DNA from: Sorghum bicolor
Taxonomy: Eukaryota; Streptophyta; Magnoliopsida; Poales; Poaceae
Length of the DNA stretch: 64,000 nucleotides
Direction: 5' to 3'
Assembly: GCF_000003195.3 (NCBI RefSeq)
Contig: NC_012877.2
Location: 20,982,294-21,046,293 of the forward strand
The translations under genes and the position numbers were made by a program. Under the pieces are notes generated by a model that was given only the letters and a program-made list of their open reading frames with translations, did not search any database and was not told the DNA's origin. How positions within the stretch are numbered: position 1 is the first letter of the stretch; each line of letters starts with the position of its first letter. This document shows positions 32,816 to 43,987 of the stretch, piece after piece.

Positions 32816-34470
32816 TGTTGATGGTCCTTAAGTATCAAATTTAATTATCAAATAAACAAAGAAAAGGATCCAAATGAAATCAACATCCAGACATAGGGTT
32901 TTATCTGACAGAATTCCACGAGTTTTGGTGTTCGTCTATTTCTGCAGGGGGTTATCAGGAAATACGGAAGAAAGGCCCACACGTCGGGATTACATAGAGA
33001 TATTAACGTGCCGCGCAATTATCTTACATCTAGAAGACTCCAGAAGCCACGAGAACGAAGCGGAGGTCGAACGGAGCCTGGCCCTGGGCGCCCGCCCAGG
33101 AGACCAGGGCGCCCGCCCCCTCCTAGATTCCAAACAGGACTCTCTTTCGGGAAAGATCTCCACCGACCTAAAGGATCAAGGATAACCGTTCAATCAATGT
33201 CAGTTTGATCCAACGGCCCATATTCACTTGAAGGGACTATAAAACCAGACCCCCTGGCCCCCGGAGGAGAGAGCCTCTCAACCCTAATTCATTATTCTTC
33301 AAGGGAGAAGAAGCCTCTGATCAAGCCTAGAGCCACCACATCAATTAGACATCTAGATTAGCATAGCTACATAGGATTAAAACTAGAAGGAGTCAATCTT
33401 CGATTGGTTTCTGGATCTGTCAGGAGGATTCTTGGTAATTCTCTAATTGTTCTTCTAATTGTTCATCTTTGTTCTTCAATATTATGAATATTACTTTGTT
33501 CTACTTCAATATATTGCTTATGATTTTGCTCTACTTGTTTATATTCAAGATTATATTGTTCACAGTTTATCATAGTTATATACTTGGCTTAGTTAGATTG
33601 GATCTATATACATGTTTAGGATCGTATAGCATTTATCCATCGGATCCATGGGTAAATGATAGATATTGTGTAGGCATGGTGCTTATACCGTATTTATCTA
33701 CGATTGTACCCAATATGCCAGATCATGGGGTAGTTCGTGATAGTGACAGCTTCATTGATTCTTATATAGTCCGCCTCTCATGTATTGGGCTGGCAGAGCA
33801 ACATTATTACAGGGGAGTGATTGCTATGTTTCTCATTTACCTTGCTAATATCACTTTGCATGGGCGTAGTCTTGTCTCGCAATGATTGCTAAGTATGCTT
33901 GCACTAACTATGATAATGCTAGACTATATAGTTAAGAATAACTTAGGAAATATTCTTGTAGTTCGTTCTAAAACCATGCTAATGACTTTCTAGAATATCT
34001 AATTGAGGTGCTTATCATATTTATTATGTGGCTAAGTTATCCTGATCAGAATAGTAATCTTTGTCACTATTCATTACTTCATATATCTTTATGTGACACT
34101 TATCCCTGTATGAAAGAGTGAGATAAATGTTCTCAATTATACATGCAATGATAGATACTCAATCTCATATTCCATTCTGTAATCAATATTGATGATTGCT
34201 AATCCCTTCCCAGTGGTAAAAATATAAAGAACGATACCTGGTATACTTCCCGGTTAAAATGCTACATCGTAATAATCTGTGCGCTTGCAGATCCCATTCA
34301 TTATTTATTTAGAAGAGCAATTGCATATTTCAATACCGCGTCTCTCATGTCATGCTGGGGATGACAACTTGGCTTAAGTGGTATGAGAGATAGGTTTGGC
34401 ATTTTTGGCACCATTATCAGAATTAGAAAACTAAGTCTACTTTTGGTAGTGATGTTAAGAATACCCAACA
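32816..34470 (+). repeat. 5' LTR of element B
   Basis: A 1655-bp LTR from TGTTGATGGTCC to AATACCCAACA. It carries paired GGGCGCCCGCCC boxes (33086-33097, 33107-33118) and a TATA box (33238-33244). The open frames inside (33469-33885) are repeated in the other LTR copies, but their position after the promoter and the lack of any known domain make coding unlikely. Confidence 0.93.
33238..33244 (+). promoter_or_regulatory. TATA box of B 5' LTR
   Basis: TATAAAA in GGGACTATAAAACCAGACCCC, about 120 bp downstream of the second GC box. The identical context is in the 3' LTR at 44408-44414. Confidence 0.7.
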
Positions 34471-34478
34471 AGCATTTT

Positions 34479-34496
34479 TGGCGCCGTTGCTGGGGA
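34479..34496 (+). other. Primer binding site of element B
   Basis: TGGCGCCGTTGCTGGGGA is eight bases inside the 5' LTR. It matches the tRNA-Asp-type plant gypsy primer site with one difference, T for C in GCCGGGGA. Confidence 0.85.
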
Positions 34497-34584
34497 AGGT
34501 TGATTACTAATCAGGAATGAATATAGGATTTTGAGTTATCATTCGCATCACTAATATGATTGAGCTTATCAATTCTCTCATACA

Positions 34585-34589
34585 GTTTT
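34585..34589. repeat. Target site duplication GTTTT, left copy (C)
   Basis: GTTTT precedes TGTAACAC of solo LTR C and is repeated at 39115-39119 after TTCTATTACA. Confidence 0.88.
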
Positions 34590-35279
34590 TGTAACACTCC
34601 TAGTGTTAGGTTGCATGTTAACCATGAGCATTGCATCAACATAAGCATCATCATGCTCATTCACAAGCATCCATCATGATCACATGTCATCTTATGTGTC
34701 CCATGTATGATTAAATTGCTTGTGTGACTTGATATGAGTGACTTTAGTGGGTGACCAATGCATACAAGTGTACAATGTCTTCCAAAATACTTTAATCAGG
34801 TTTTGAACAACATTTTGAACAAAGTTCATGTTGGAAGTTTTGGCCAAAAATGCCCCTAAGTCATGGTTAACCCTAGATTGGCCTATTTGACTCCCTAGAC
34901 CTCTTTTCAAAGATATTTTATGAAACTGATGTTAGAAACCTTGCATGTAAATAACACCTAAAACAAAGTTGTAGTAAATTTCATAAGCTACAAAAGTTAT
35001 GTTGATGACTTTTCATGAAAAATCTTGGAACCCATTCAAATTCTGCCCACAAGCCAGAAATCAGTGCTGTTTTCACACTTAGCCGAATTTGGCTAAGTCT
35101 GAAATCTCACAGTTTCGAGGTAGGGTACTTGGGAGTGTTGTAGATTGAAATCCAGGCAGAGTTAGACTTCGATGCTTAAAGCAAACTTGTAGAACTCGTG
35201 TAGCTCTATCCAAAGGATCAAATCTGAGCCAAAACCATCGATTGAGCTGAGAGTAAAACATCGGTGAACATCGGGTTTC

Positions 35280-35960
35280 AGTCACTGTTGGCGACGACTG
35301 AATCTCGCGATTCAGATTCGTCAGTCAACGGCCGGCCGACGCGTGGACGACCCGTGGTGGTCGTACATCGACGGCGACCCCGCCTGTCAGCCCCGGCGCC
35401 TTCACTTGGACGCCACGACGCCACCCCGAGCCTCGGTCGTCTTCATTTCGCCTCCCCAGCGCTGTCTCCCTTCCCCATTTCGCCTCGGCGAGCTCCGCCG
35501 CGGAACGGTAGCTTCGCCCGAGCTTCCATCGCCGCCTCCGGCAAAGCCAGCCCGCCAAAAGCTTCGCCAGAGCTTCCTCTACCTCGGCGTCACCTCCTTG
35601 GCCACTGTCGAGCATGGGTAAGGCGGCATTGCCGAGCTCCGAGCCATTCTCCCTCGCCGAAGTTTCGCCCGAGCTCACCGGCGATGTGGCCAGGCCTCTC
35701 TGCTCCACCATTTCTCCCCATTCTTGTCCCTATCGCTTTCCCTTGGCTCACTGATGCTCGGCGTGAACCTCAACTGGGACGGCATCGGCTGTGCACGCCG
35801 GCGTATCGCCCGCAGCACCGCCGCTCCGCCATTCGCGACGGCGAGCACCCTAGGGTCCAGTAGAGCGCGAGTGAAGTAGGTCAACAGAGTCGTCTTGAGG
35901 AGAGGAACACGTAGATGCCCTTGGATCCATTGGAGACCTCGCCGTCGTCGAGTTTCGCCG
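35280..35960. other. GC-rich CpG-dense island inside LTR C
   Basis: Base composition changes sharply to GC-rich between AT-rich flanks. Element A's LTR has a counterpart at about 46040-46960. Accidental long ORFs arise on both strands because stop codons are rare in such sequence. It may be an upstream regulatory or untranslated-leader segment of the LTR. Confidence 0.6.
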
Positions 35961-38283
35961 GCGACGAGCGTCTCCCCTGTCTCTGTCTCTCTGTCGCGTG
36001 GGTCCCGTGTGTCAGCGGATCCCACCTGTCAGTCTCTCTCCCTCACACCTCTGATTCACTATTTTGCAGATCCTGTGTTGATTTTGCAAAATTCATATCT
36101 GGAGTTTTACAGCTCCAAATGGTGTGGTTCCAATTTTGCTAGGTTCTGGTAGTAATCTAGTTTTTAATAAAAATGTGAAACATGCCATGTTTTTGCAGAA
36201 ATAAATATATATGATTTAATCTTGATTATATAGGAGATAATTATATCTTGAGATCCGTTGATCTGGTGGTCTTGCAAATTTAGGGTGTTGTCACTTATGA
36301 CATGAATAGGCTCTGATAAATGTATCATGATTTTTGTAGGCCTAATTGTGAAGTTATAAATATTTCTTGTTCAAACAAGAGTTTCTTGTGGTATTTTTAA
36401 TAAATAAGTTATAATTCTTTTTGTGGTGAAACTTGCTGAGTGTTGTACTCATGTGTAAACAAAGCTAGAAAAAATCTGAAATCTGTTGTTTGACACTTTT
36501 TGATAGGGTTTTACATTTATGCCTTGCATACCTTTGCTAGCTTGTTATTTTTGTATCTCACAATCTGTATGTGCAAGTGCCCTGAAAATTTTACAGTAAC
36601 CTTGTGTTAGCCTAAGTAACTTGCTGTAATTTTCTTAGAATTCTTGGATCACTTGGGATGCATGTTCATTAAATCACCTTAAAAATTATATAACTGAAAA
36701 AGGTGATGATAGAAATGAGTTTAGACCTTGCCATGATGTTTTCTAGTGTTTCTTAGACATGTTTTATCTACTGGTGCATTTGGATTGACCCTTTGAGATA
36801 TTCTTGTTATGTGCAAAATATTATTTTTGCTATTTATGCCTTTCCTAGAGTAATTCTGTGTAGCTGATAGCAATTGCTTAAGAACTAATTAAAGATGATG
36901 TTTTCTGGGAAACTTGTCTACAACAAACTTGTAGCTAACTTGATTATCTACTTCGTGACCAATTTTCGTGACATTTGGTTGAGTAGTTTAAAAGTTATGC
37001 ACGTTACAAATAGCTACTGCAAAGTGCTTGCTCTCTGGATTTTCCAGGACAGCTAGCCAACTTTGTATGTTTTAGCATAATTCGGTTGGGAATCATTCTG
37101 GGATGTCTAAAAGTGAATTGTAGACCATTTACTAAGCTTTCCAGAAAGTATCTATTTGTTTAGTTTGGCCAACTGATGCTTAAGTTATAGCTGAAACTTG
37201 TGTCAAGTTGGTCTGCCTATGAAACCAGTGACTGAGTAGGAGTAGCTAAGGTTGATTAACTTGTCTAGTTAGCCTCTCTACCAGAGAAGAAGTATGCACT
37301 TACTTGTTATTCTATAATTCACTTAATTGTAGGAGTTTATGCTCATGTTCATACCTTGTTGTGTGTTCTTTGGCTCTTCATCATGACATCATGCATCGTA
37401 TGTGCATTCTCTATATTTATCTCCTTGTCATGCATACATAGATGTACCCAAGGGCGTGACGGTTTTGGACTTCGAGCTGCCGGAGCCGGAAGAACAGCAA
37501 GGAGAGCCACCTCAAGGAGCTGAGGAGGAGGACTTCCCGGAGTGTCCCGACCATCGCCCGTCCACCTACGTCGAAGGCAAGCCCCGGAGCATTATAAGCC
37601 TCCTACTATTTTGTTATCATGTTCAGCTATCAATCAACTATGGTTATATATTGTTGTATTAAGTGTTAGGCGTTGATATGACACCCTTGCTGCATGATTA
37701 ACTACCTTGTCCACCTCCTACCTTACCTAAGTAGGTCCAGGATCGAAATGATGCTTAGCCATGCTTAGCTCGGTAGAAGCCGGGTGATTCCCTATCACCT
37801 GCGAGAGATAGGTGGATGCTGATCACGGTTGGCTATATTTGCTATCGTGGAAATAACCATGTGCTAACAATGAACTTGAGACCGGACGGGATGACGATAG
37901 TGCAGCAACAAGGCATGGAGGTCTTGGGTGTGAATCTATCCCCGTCTATGTCGTTTAAGGACCAAATCGCTGTACGTCCCCGTGTCATGTTGAACGCATG
38001 CCTATCACTTAGTTGGCCAGATAAGTCGTTCCGACCGCGAAGCCTACGAGTGTAACTCAGGCCGGATACCCCGTTCTGTATGAGTGCGCACCCCGGTTGG
38101 TAGTAAGTATGTGTGGGGAGTCAATGGCGTAAGTCTGAGGAGTCAGGTTAGAGTCCTGACCCTGGTAGATTGGCGGTCCCTAGGGGTGCGGCGCTGGACG
38201 GACCCGCGAATTAGTCCAGAGTTGTGCTAAAGGTGATCCGAGCTGCCCTCATGAAGTATGCTTGGGTGAGTGTTAGGCATACC

Positions 38284-38343
38284 CCTCCAGCTGGATAGGA
38301 ATCGATTCGAATCGCCGTCTCTCCCGGATAGTGAGAACTTGAC
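38284..38343. repeat. 60-bp conserved block in LTR C
   Basis: Matches 49121-49180 of the A LTR at 59 of 60 positions by eye, although the flanking sequence is clearly less similar. It contains the perfect palindrome CGATTCGAATCG (38303-38314), whose centre resembles an RNA polymerase III B-box core (TTCGAATC). Confidence 0.75.
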
Positions 38344-39114
38344 TTGGGCAGCGGCAACGTAGAATTTACTAAGTAAACTTAATAGTTATGATAAGAATGT
38401 TGATAGCAAAGTGATAATCCGGATATGGTTATTATTGAAATGCTTAATTATTCAAGTGTATGCTTAGAACAGGTGCTAATCTAGTGGATAGTTGTTAAGT
38501 AATGAACCTGCTGCTGAAATCTTATAAATGGGTCACTTACAACAAAGGCTCTTTTTGCAAAAGAGTGAGTCAACCAGTCCACAAAGTTCAGCCTTGCATC
38601 CTCCTTGTTGTCACTTATTTTGGTTTATGACGGGTAAGTCTAACTGAGTACATTCTCATACTCAGGGTTTTATTTACCCTTGTTGCAGATGATGTTGTTT
38701 ATCACGGCTACTGTGCTAACTGTCATCATCCGGCTGCGGACGATGAGTAGATCATGGGCGTGATCACCTTCTCTATCTTCAGTTATGCTTTTGTTGGGTT
38801 TGATCATGGAGCTGGCATGTAATTTAAACTGAGTGTGTGATGTTTTTAAAACTACTTTGTTTCCGCTACTACTCGGGTTTGTAATAACCTCTTTTAAACT
38901 CTGATGTGATGTAAAACTATGTTCTATGATGAATGTATGAAATCTGTGATGGCGATGCTTGATCATGTACGATCTTGGTTGTATGTTGGTTTAATCAAGG
39001 TCTTTTGAGATTTCGTCGGACTAATGGGTTTATATGGGTTCAAGTCCATTGGTTCGACTGCCTCCGTGGTCGCTAATTTACTTGAATTCTTATAAATTGG
39101 ACGGTTCTATTACA

Positions 39115-39119
39115 GTTTT
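39115..39119. repeat. Target site duplication GTTTT, right copy (C)
   Basis: Matches 34585-34589 and follows the CA end of solo LTR C. The leader of element B resumes here. Confidence 0.88.
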
Positions 39120-39303
39120 ACCTCGATATTTTTCTGTGTTATCTTATGCAGGGTAATGTATGAATAGAAGACATCTTCCAGGAAATTTGTTGACAATCTC
39201 GAAGCATTATTCAGAAAAACAAGAGCCAAGCTCAAGAAGAGATCATCAACACTATAGCAAGAAGCTTCATCCAATCAAGAAGATCACCAAAACTTGTCTT
39301 TAG

Positions 39304-39369
39304 AGTTCAAAGCCATGGCGAACAAATCAATCCGTGAGTTCAAAGCCATGGCGAACAAATCAATCCGTG
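39304..39369 (+). repeat. 33-bp tandem duplication at the gag start of element B
   Basis: The unit beginning AGTTCAAAGCCATGGCG occurs at 39304-39336 and again at 39337-39369. It is in frame and duplicates the start codon and the first eleven residues (MANKSIREFKA). Confidence 0.9.
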
Positions 39370-40324
39370 AGTTCTCAGCTCCCACTACGGACAACATCCG
39401 CACTGGACCTGCTGTGGAGATCGATGGCAACTTTGACCTCAAGCCTGGACTTGTCAACATGGTGCAGTCCAATCAGTTCTGTGGGAAGGCACACGAAGAT
39501 GCTAGTGCTCATCTCCAACACTTCCTGGAGATTTGCTACACATTTACCATATAGGAGTTTCCAGAGATGCTATACTACTTTGCCTCTTCCCGTTCTCACT
39601 ATTAGGAAGAGCGAAGTAGTGGTTTTATGCTACAAAGGAGGAGAATACTAAGTGGACACTCTGCTCAACAAACTTCCTAGCTAAGTTCTTTGCCATGGGC
39701 AAGACCAACGCTCTCCGTGGGAAAATTACAAGTTTTCAGCAACAAAATGATGAATCTGTTCTAGAAGCATGGGAGCGCTTCCAAGACTACATCATAGAAT
39801 GTCCCCATTATAGAATGGAGAGTTGGCTACTAATACAGACGTTTTATCATGGGCTCGGCAACAGTGCCCGAGAGACCATGGATGCTGCAGCCGGAGGAGC
39901 ATTCTTATCACTTACCATATCACAAGCCACAGCTCTTGTGGAGAAGATGGCGTCCAATCAAGGCTGGAATGAAGAGAGGACCCAGACACGCAAGAGAGGT
40001 GGAGGTATGCATCAGCTCAAGGAGGTAGACATGTTGTCTGCAAAGCTAGACCTGCTCATGAAGAAGCTCGATGATAGAGCTGGAGATAAGAAAGAAGTTA
40101 TGCACATCTACGACTCTCACATGACTTGTGAGGAGTGTGGAGATACTGGACACTCAGGCAATCACTGCCCTGAGATGCTTGAGGATGTGAACTACATCAA
40201 CAATAACAACAACTACTACAACCGTCCTCAACAAAACCAAGGTTGGAATCAACAGAGGCCTAACTACTCAGGTATTATCAAGGTAACAATTCTTACAACA
40301 ATAATAATAATTTTCTACCTCTGA
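39315..40324 (+). pseudogene. Gag of element B (frameshifted)
   Basis: Start ATG 39315 (or 39348, after the tandem duplication). The first open piece contains NFDLKPGLVNMVQSNQFCG and DASAHLQHFLEICYTFTI and stops at TAG 39552. Gag resumes in another frame at 39695 with GKITSFQQQNDESVLEAWERF, FYHGLGNSARETMDAAAGGAF and the CCHC knuckle CEECGDTGHSGNHC. An Asn/Gln-rich linker follows. A third frame starts at 40333 with a helical QGKLMDNLSKKLASN stretch. It is the same protein as in element O (14413-13406). Two frameshifts plus stops make it inactive unless proteins come from a helper. Confidence 0.85.
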
Positions 40325-40332
40325 GAGAGTTA

Positions 40333-41610
40333 GTGTCTAATCAAGGAAAGCTAATGGATAACCTATCTAAGAAATTGGCATCTAATGATAAAATGCTAGA
40401 AAATATAAATAATAGAATGGATAATTTCTCTACTGCCATCAAGAATCAAATTAGCTTAAATAAAACGATTGAATCTCAATTAAATCAAATAGCTCTTGCT
40501 GTTCCTACTACTAACCCCGGTATACCATCACAACCGGAAGGATTAGAATCTACAAATCTTGTAGACATGTTTGATGCAGGAAATTGGAGTAACCTTGTTA
40601 CTGAATTCACTACTGACCTTCTGCCGGTCAAGAGAGGCGATCCAGGACGCCCCGTCATGCCGATCTCCATCGGCATGGTGGAAGTCCCAGAAGCACTCTG
40701 CGACTTTGGCTCTAGTGTCAACATTATACCCAGGGTACTCTATGAAAAATTCTTTACATATCCTTTATTAGAAACAACCATGTGTTTGCACTTTGTAGAT
40801 CAGACAATAAGTTTTCCAAAAGGAATATTGAAGAACCTTTGCGTCCGAGTTGGTACCTTATATGCCCTAGCAGACTTCGTGGTGATAGAGACCGGTAATG
40901 ATGAGAGAGCACCCATTATCTTAGGGAGGCCATTCTTGAACACCTCGGGAGCTGTCATCTATGCTAGTGCTGCCAAGATCAGTTTCTACATCAAAGGGAG
41001 GAAGGAGACATTTTCCTTCAAGAACAAGACTACACAAATCCTAGATCAATCCAGACGTGAATCAAGGAAGAGGACCAACAGGAGGAACAAGAACAAGCAA
41101 GTGTGGACCGAGTCAGCTAAGATGGTCACTGCAGTTCATGGAGGTCAAGATCATCAACTTAAGTCACTGTTTTTGACCAAGAAGGACGACCCAGGAATGC
41201 CAAGCATCTATTGCTCCATAAATGGATACAACTTCTACAAGACGACTTGTGACACCGGATCGGGCGTCAACATAATGGCCGCAGTCACCTATCGGCTCTT
41301 GTTCGGAACCATGCCCCTAAAACCAACATACATTCAGCTCTAGATGGAAGATCAGACATTTTGAGAGGTTAAAGGAACAGTAACTGATGTCCCTGTCAAA
41401 ATAGACGATCATTTTTTCTACGCAGACTTTCAAGTTATTGACATGGGAGAAAACGAGTACGATCCACCCATCATCCTTAGAAGACCGTTCCTCAGCACAG
41501 CTAAAGCAATCATCTACATTGGAACTAGAGAAGTCCATATGCACTTCCCCTCAGAGAAGGTACGCCGCTATTTTACTTACCCTAACTATATCGTTGAAGA
41601 ATCTAAGTAG
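40333..41610 (+). pseudogene. Two tandem aspartic-protease-like domains of element B
   Basis: In one frame: an N-terminal helical linker, then protease 1 with CDFGSSVNIIPRVLY (about 40698) and APIILGRPFLNT (about 40910). A basic linker follows (SRRESRKRTNRRNKNKQ, about 41056). Protease 2 begins CDTGSGVNIMAAVTY (about 41250). TAG at 41341 replaces the Gln of LQM-D-QT and TGA at 41362 replaces Arg; the frame then goes on with VIDMGENEYDPPIILRRPFLSTAKAIIYIG to TAG 41608. Each domain has its own D-x-G motif and its own ILGRPF-type block. The pair is also present in element D. Retropepsins work as dimers, so a tandem pair could act like a two-lobed protease; this is inference. Confidence 0.78.
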
Positions 41611-41619
41611 GTCAGGAAA

Positions 41620-43972
41620 CGACGCAACCGCAACCAAAGGAGGCAAATCATCAAGGACGGATGGGCAGATTATGAAGGAGAAGTTGTAAGGTCAGAAGAC
41701 GTACAGTTTAAACAGAATTATCCAGAGGAGACCGTAGCACCGAGTCAGGTGTGGAAATAGAAAATAACCATACATGAAGAGGAGGCGCCGCCGGAAGTAC
41801 CGACTCCGCCACCAAACGAATCCTAGGACAACTAGAAAACGGAGAGTCCCGTTCGAAGGACTTAAAAACACCGAACGCCTTGCCATGAGATAAACTTGGT
41901 AGTTATCCTTTCCCTTTCAATTATTTAAAATAGTTTGCTTAGAATTATGTTCATACTATCCTAAAAAGAAAATAAAAATGTTAAAAAAACAGTAAGCCCC
42001 ATGTGAGTATACGAGTGGCATAAACCCATAAATACATTCACTGTGGTGGCATAAAAATAAAATAAATATTTGTTTTCCGTTTTATAAAATGAAAATATAA
42101 AAATAGGGAGTAATAATTATTAAGGAGTCTCAACATGATAAAGGCTAGATATTTATGCTAACACTTAATCAGTTCCACAAAGCTTTGTTGTTTATTTGAG
42201 CTCCACAAAATTTAAGAATCAAGAAGACTAGCAGACGGAGGACATTCTAATCGTTGTGAGGATACTGCCGACATTCAAATACACCTCTGCCACCTGCTAG
42301 CTACATCAAGAGAAATTACGTCAAAATTCAGCTTGGAGGAGAGCACCCCCATTTATCCCGATAACTATTTCTATCTATCTTTATACTTATATTATATTAA
42401 AATATAAATATACATAATTATGGAAAACCAAATAAAGATTTTGTGCTTATATATATATGTCTTTTGCTTATTATGTTTAATAAATAAATAAAGTGGCTAT
42501 GCTAATCTGAATCTTAATAATACAATTCTAGCATGGATATGATGAATAGTTGCTCTGCCTAATTTTTAAAATTTGAAGTTCTCTCTCAAATTTAGACATA
42601 ACTATTATAATTTAAAGCTTGCTCTAAACCTAAACTTGTGGGAAGAAAACTTGATCTGAAGTCTAAGTTGTTAACGGATACGATATGGGAAGGTTCAGCT
42701 GTTGTTTATCTGTTCCTAGAAATCTAAAATTCTGGAGAATTTTATCTTTGAAAATCTTTAAAATATTGCATGATGAGTTCCTGTATGATGAGAGTTTAAA
42801 TTTCCACCACAGCCATATATACATGCTTGCTAGACTTTGAGCTACACATTTACTTTTTACTGCTTACGAGCATTGAGTGTGGTCAAGCTGTGTAGACCCT
42901 TAGGAGCTTGTCATGTGGTTAAAATCAAGATTCACTTGCACGTTCACCCATACATGCTGCTTCTACTCCGGAAGTACCGTCCACATATATCCACTCATTC
43001 CATCTCCAGAATCACCCAAAAATATTCTACTCCTAATCCGGGAGAGAATGGCCAAAAATATTTCTGTTTTCCCCTGTGAAATAAATGCTTAAGTTATCTT
43101 GTTATTACCTCTTGCTATACCATCTCAAGAGATGAGTGCTCTAAAAAAGAGAGAGCGAAAAGAGATACGAGGAAATAAAAACGGGCAAGTGCCCAGAACC
43201 TCGAAAGAAAAGAAAAAGTGAGACGAGAGGTAAAAATGGACAAGTGTCCGATAGTAGAATTAGAGGTACAAGATACCCACATGAGAGAAAAAGAAAAATA
43301 TAGAGCATCTGATTCTCCTCACAAAGTTTCAAAGAGCAAGAAAGGTATGCATTCCCTCAAAAGAGCAAAAGTAGAATTAGACTTTCACCATTGTCATCAC
43401 CATACACCATTCATTCGCCACACATGCACATCTTGATTTGACTTATTGATTTGTTTCTTTGGATCCATGGTTTGACTATGCAATAAATATCGTGTAAGTA
43501 TGTATATTTTATCTCCCACCTATGAGCTCTAGATATTAAAGCCTTATTAGAGTAGGTTGAGATAGAAGGCAATGTCACTATGCCTTATACCACAAATACC
43601 ACATGCTTTTTGAGAGAAGGCATATACCATCACTGCCTTGGTAAGGATCCAGAAATACCACAAAAGAGAGTCATACAAGGAATCTCTAAGTTTTATTTGA
43701 AAATCTGCAAAAACTTCAGAGCTATAGCTGATCAAGAATAAGAGACATGGCACTTGACTAGACTGTTCTATCTTTTAACTACTCAAGATAGAAGTAACGG
43801 TTACAAGTCCCATGGTGAAAGGTAAAGTAAGTAAGTTTTAAGTCTTGACAGTTTACTCTAACTCAGAGATGAGATCTTATTTAAAAGCATGTGTACCATC
43901 AATTTTTAAAGATATTGCAACAACTTCTGATCTATCACTGAGTCTATCCTTGCTGAGGGACAAGCAAGAGGT
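41620..43972 (+). other. 3' non-coding region of element B
   Basis: The first 250 bp still reads as a charged C-terminal tail with stops; after that no coding pattern is seen. The stretch is homologous to element D 7328-9690 in the opposite orientation. Open frames here (42837-43079, 43218-43436) follow low-complexity AG-rich sequence. AGCTTGGAGGAGAGCACCCC near 42330 is the counterpart of the purine-rich hairpin motif in D and O. Confidence 0.65.
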
Positions 43973-43987
43973 AAGCTTGGGGGAGTT
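43973..43987 (+). other. Polypurine tract of element B
   Basis: AAGCTTGGGGGAGTT lies directly before the 3' LTR start at 43988. Confidence 0.88.

Larger units (their letters stand above)
34590..39114 (+). mobile_element. Solo LTR C (4.5 kb, Tekay/Del-type), nested in element B
   Basis: A 4525-bp unit with TGTAACACTCC and GGTTCTATTACA ends and TSD GTTTT. It is homologous from end to end to the split 3' LTR of element A but diverged. No gag or pol lies inside, so it is a solo LTR left by recombination. It has a GC-rich, CpG-dense block (about 35280-35960) that can be read as long open frames, including 199 codons at 35264-35863. No domain is recognised, and the related LTR does not keep the same protein, so I do not call a gene. 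A 60-bp block at 38284-38343 is almost identical to the A LTR. Confidence 0.88.

Noticed and set aside
33469..33885. 138-codon hydrophobic open frame repeated in all B-type LTRs (also 44654-45052 and 62970-63386)
   Set aside because: It is repeated because the LTR is repeated. Position just after the promoter and lack of a domain make it likely untranslated LTR sequence, although its persistence in three copies is noted.
35264..35863. 199-codon open frame in the GC-rich part of LTR C
   Set aside because: Overlapping long frames exist on both strands, there is no recognisable domain, and the related A LTR does not keep the same protein. Stop-poor GC-rich sequence explains it.
38303..38314. 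CGATTCGAATCG as part of a tRNA gene
   Set aside because: It resembles only a T-arm/B-box core. No acceptor stem, D-arm or anticodon arm could be folded around it by eye.
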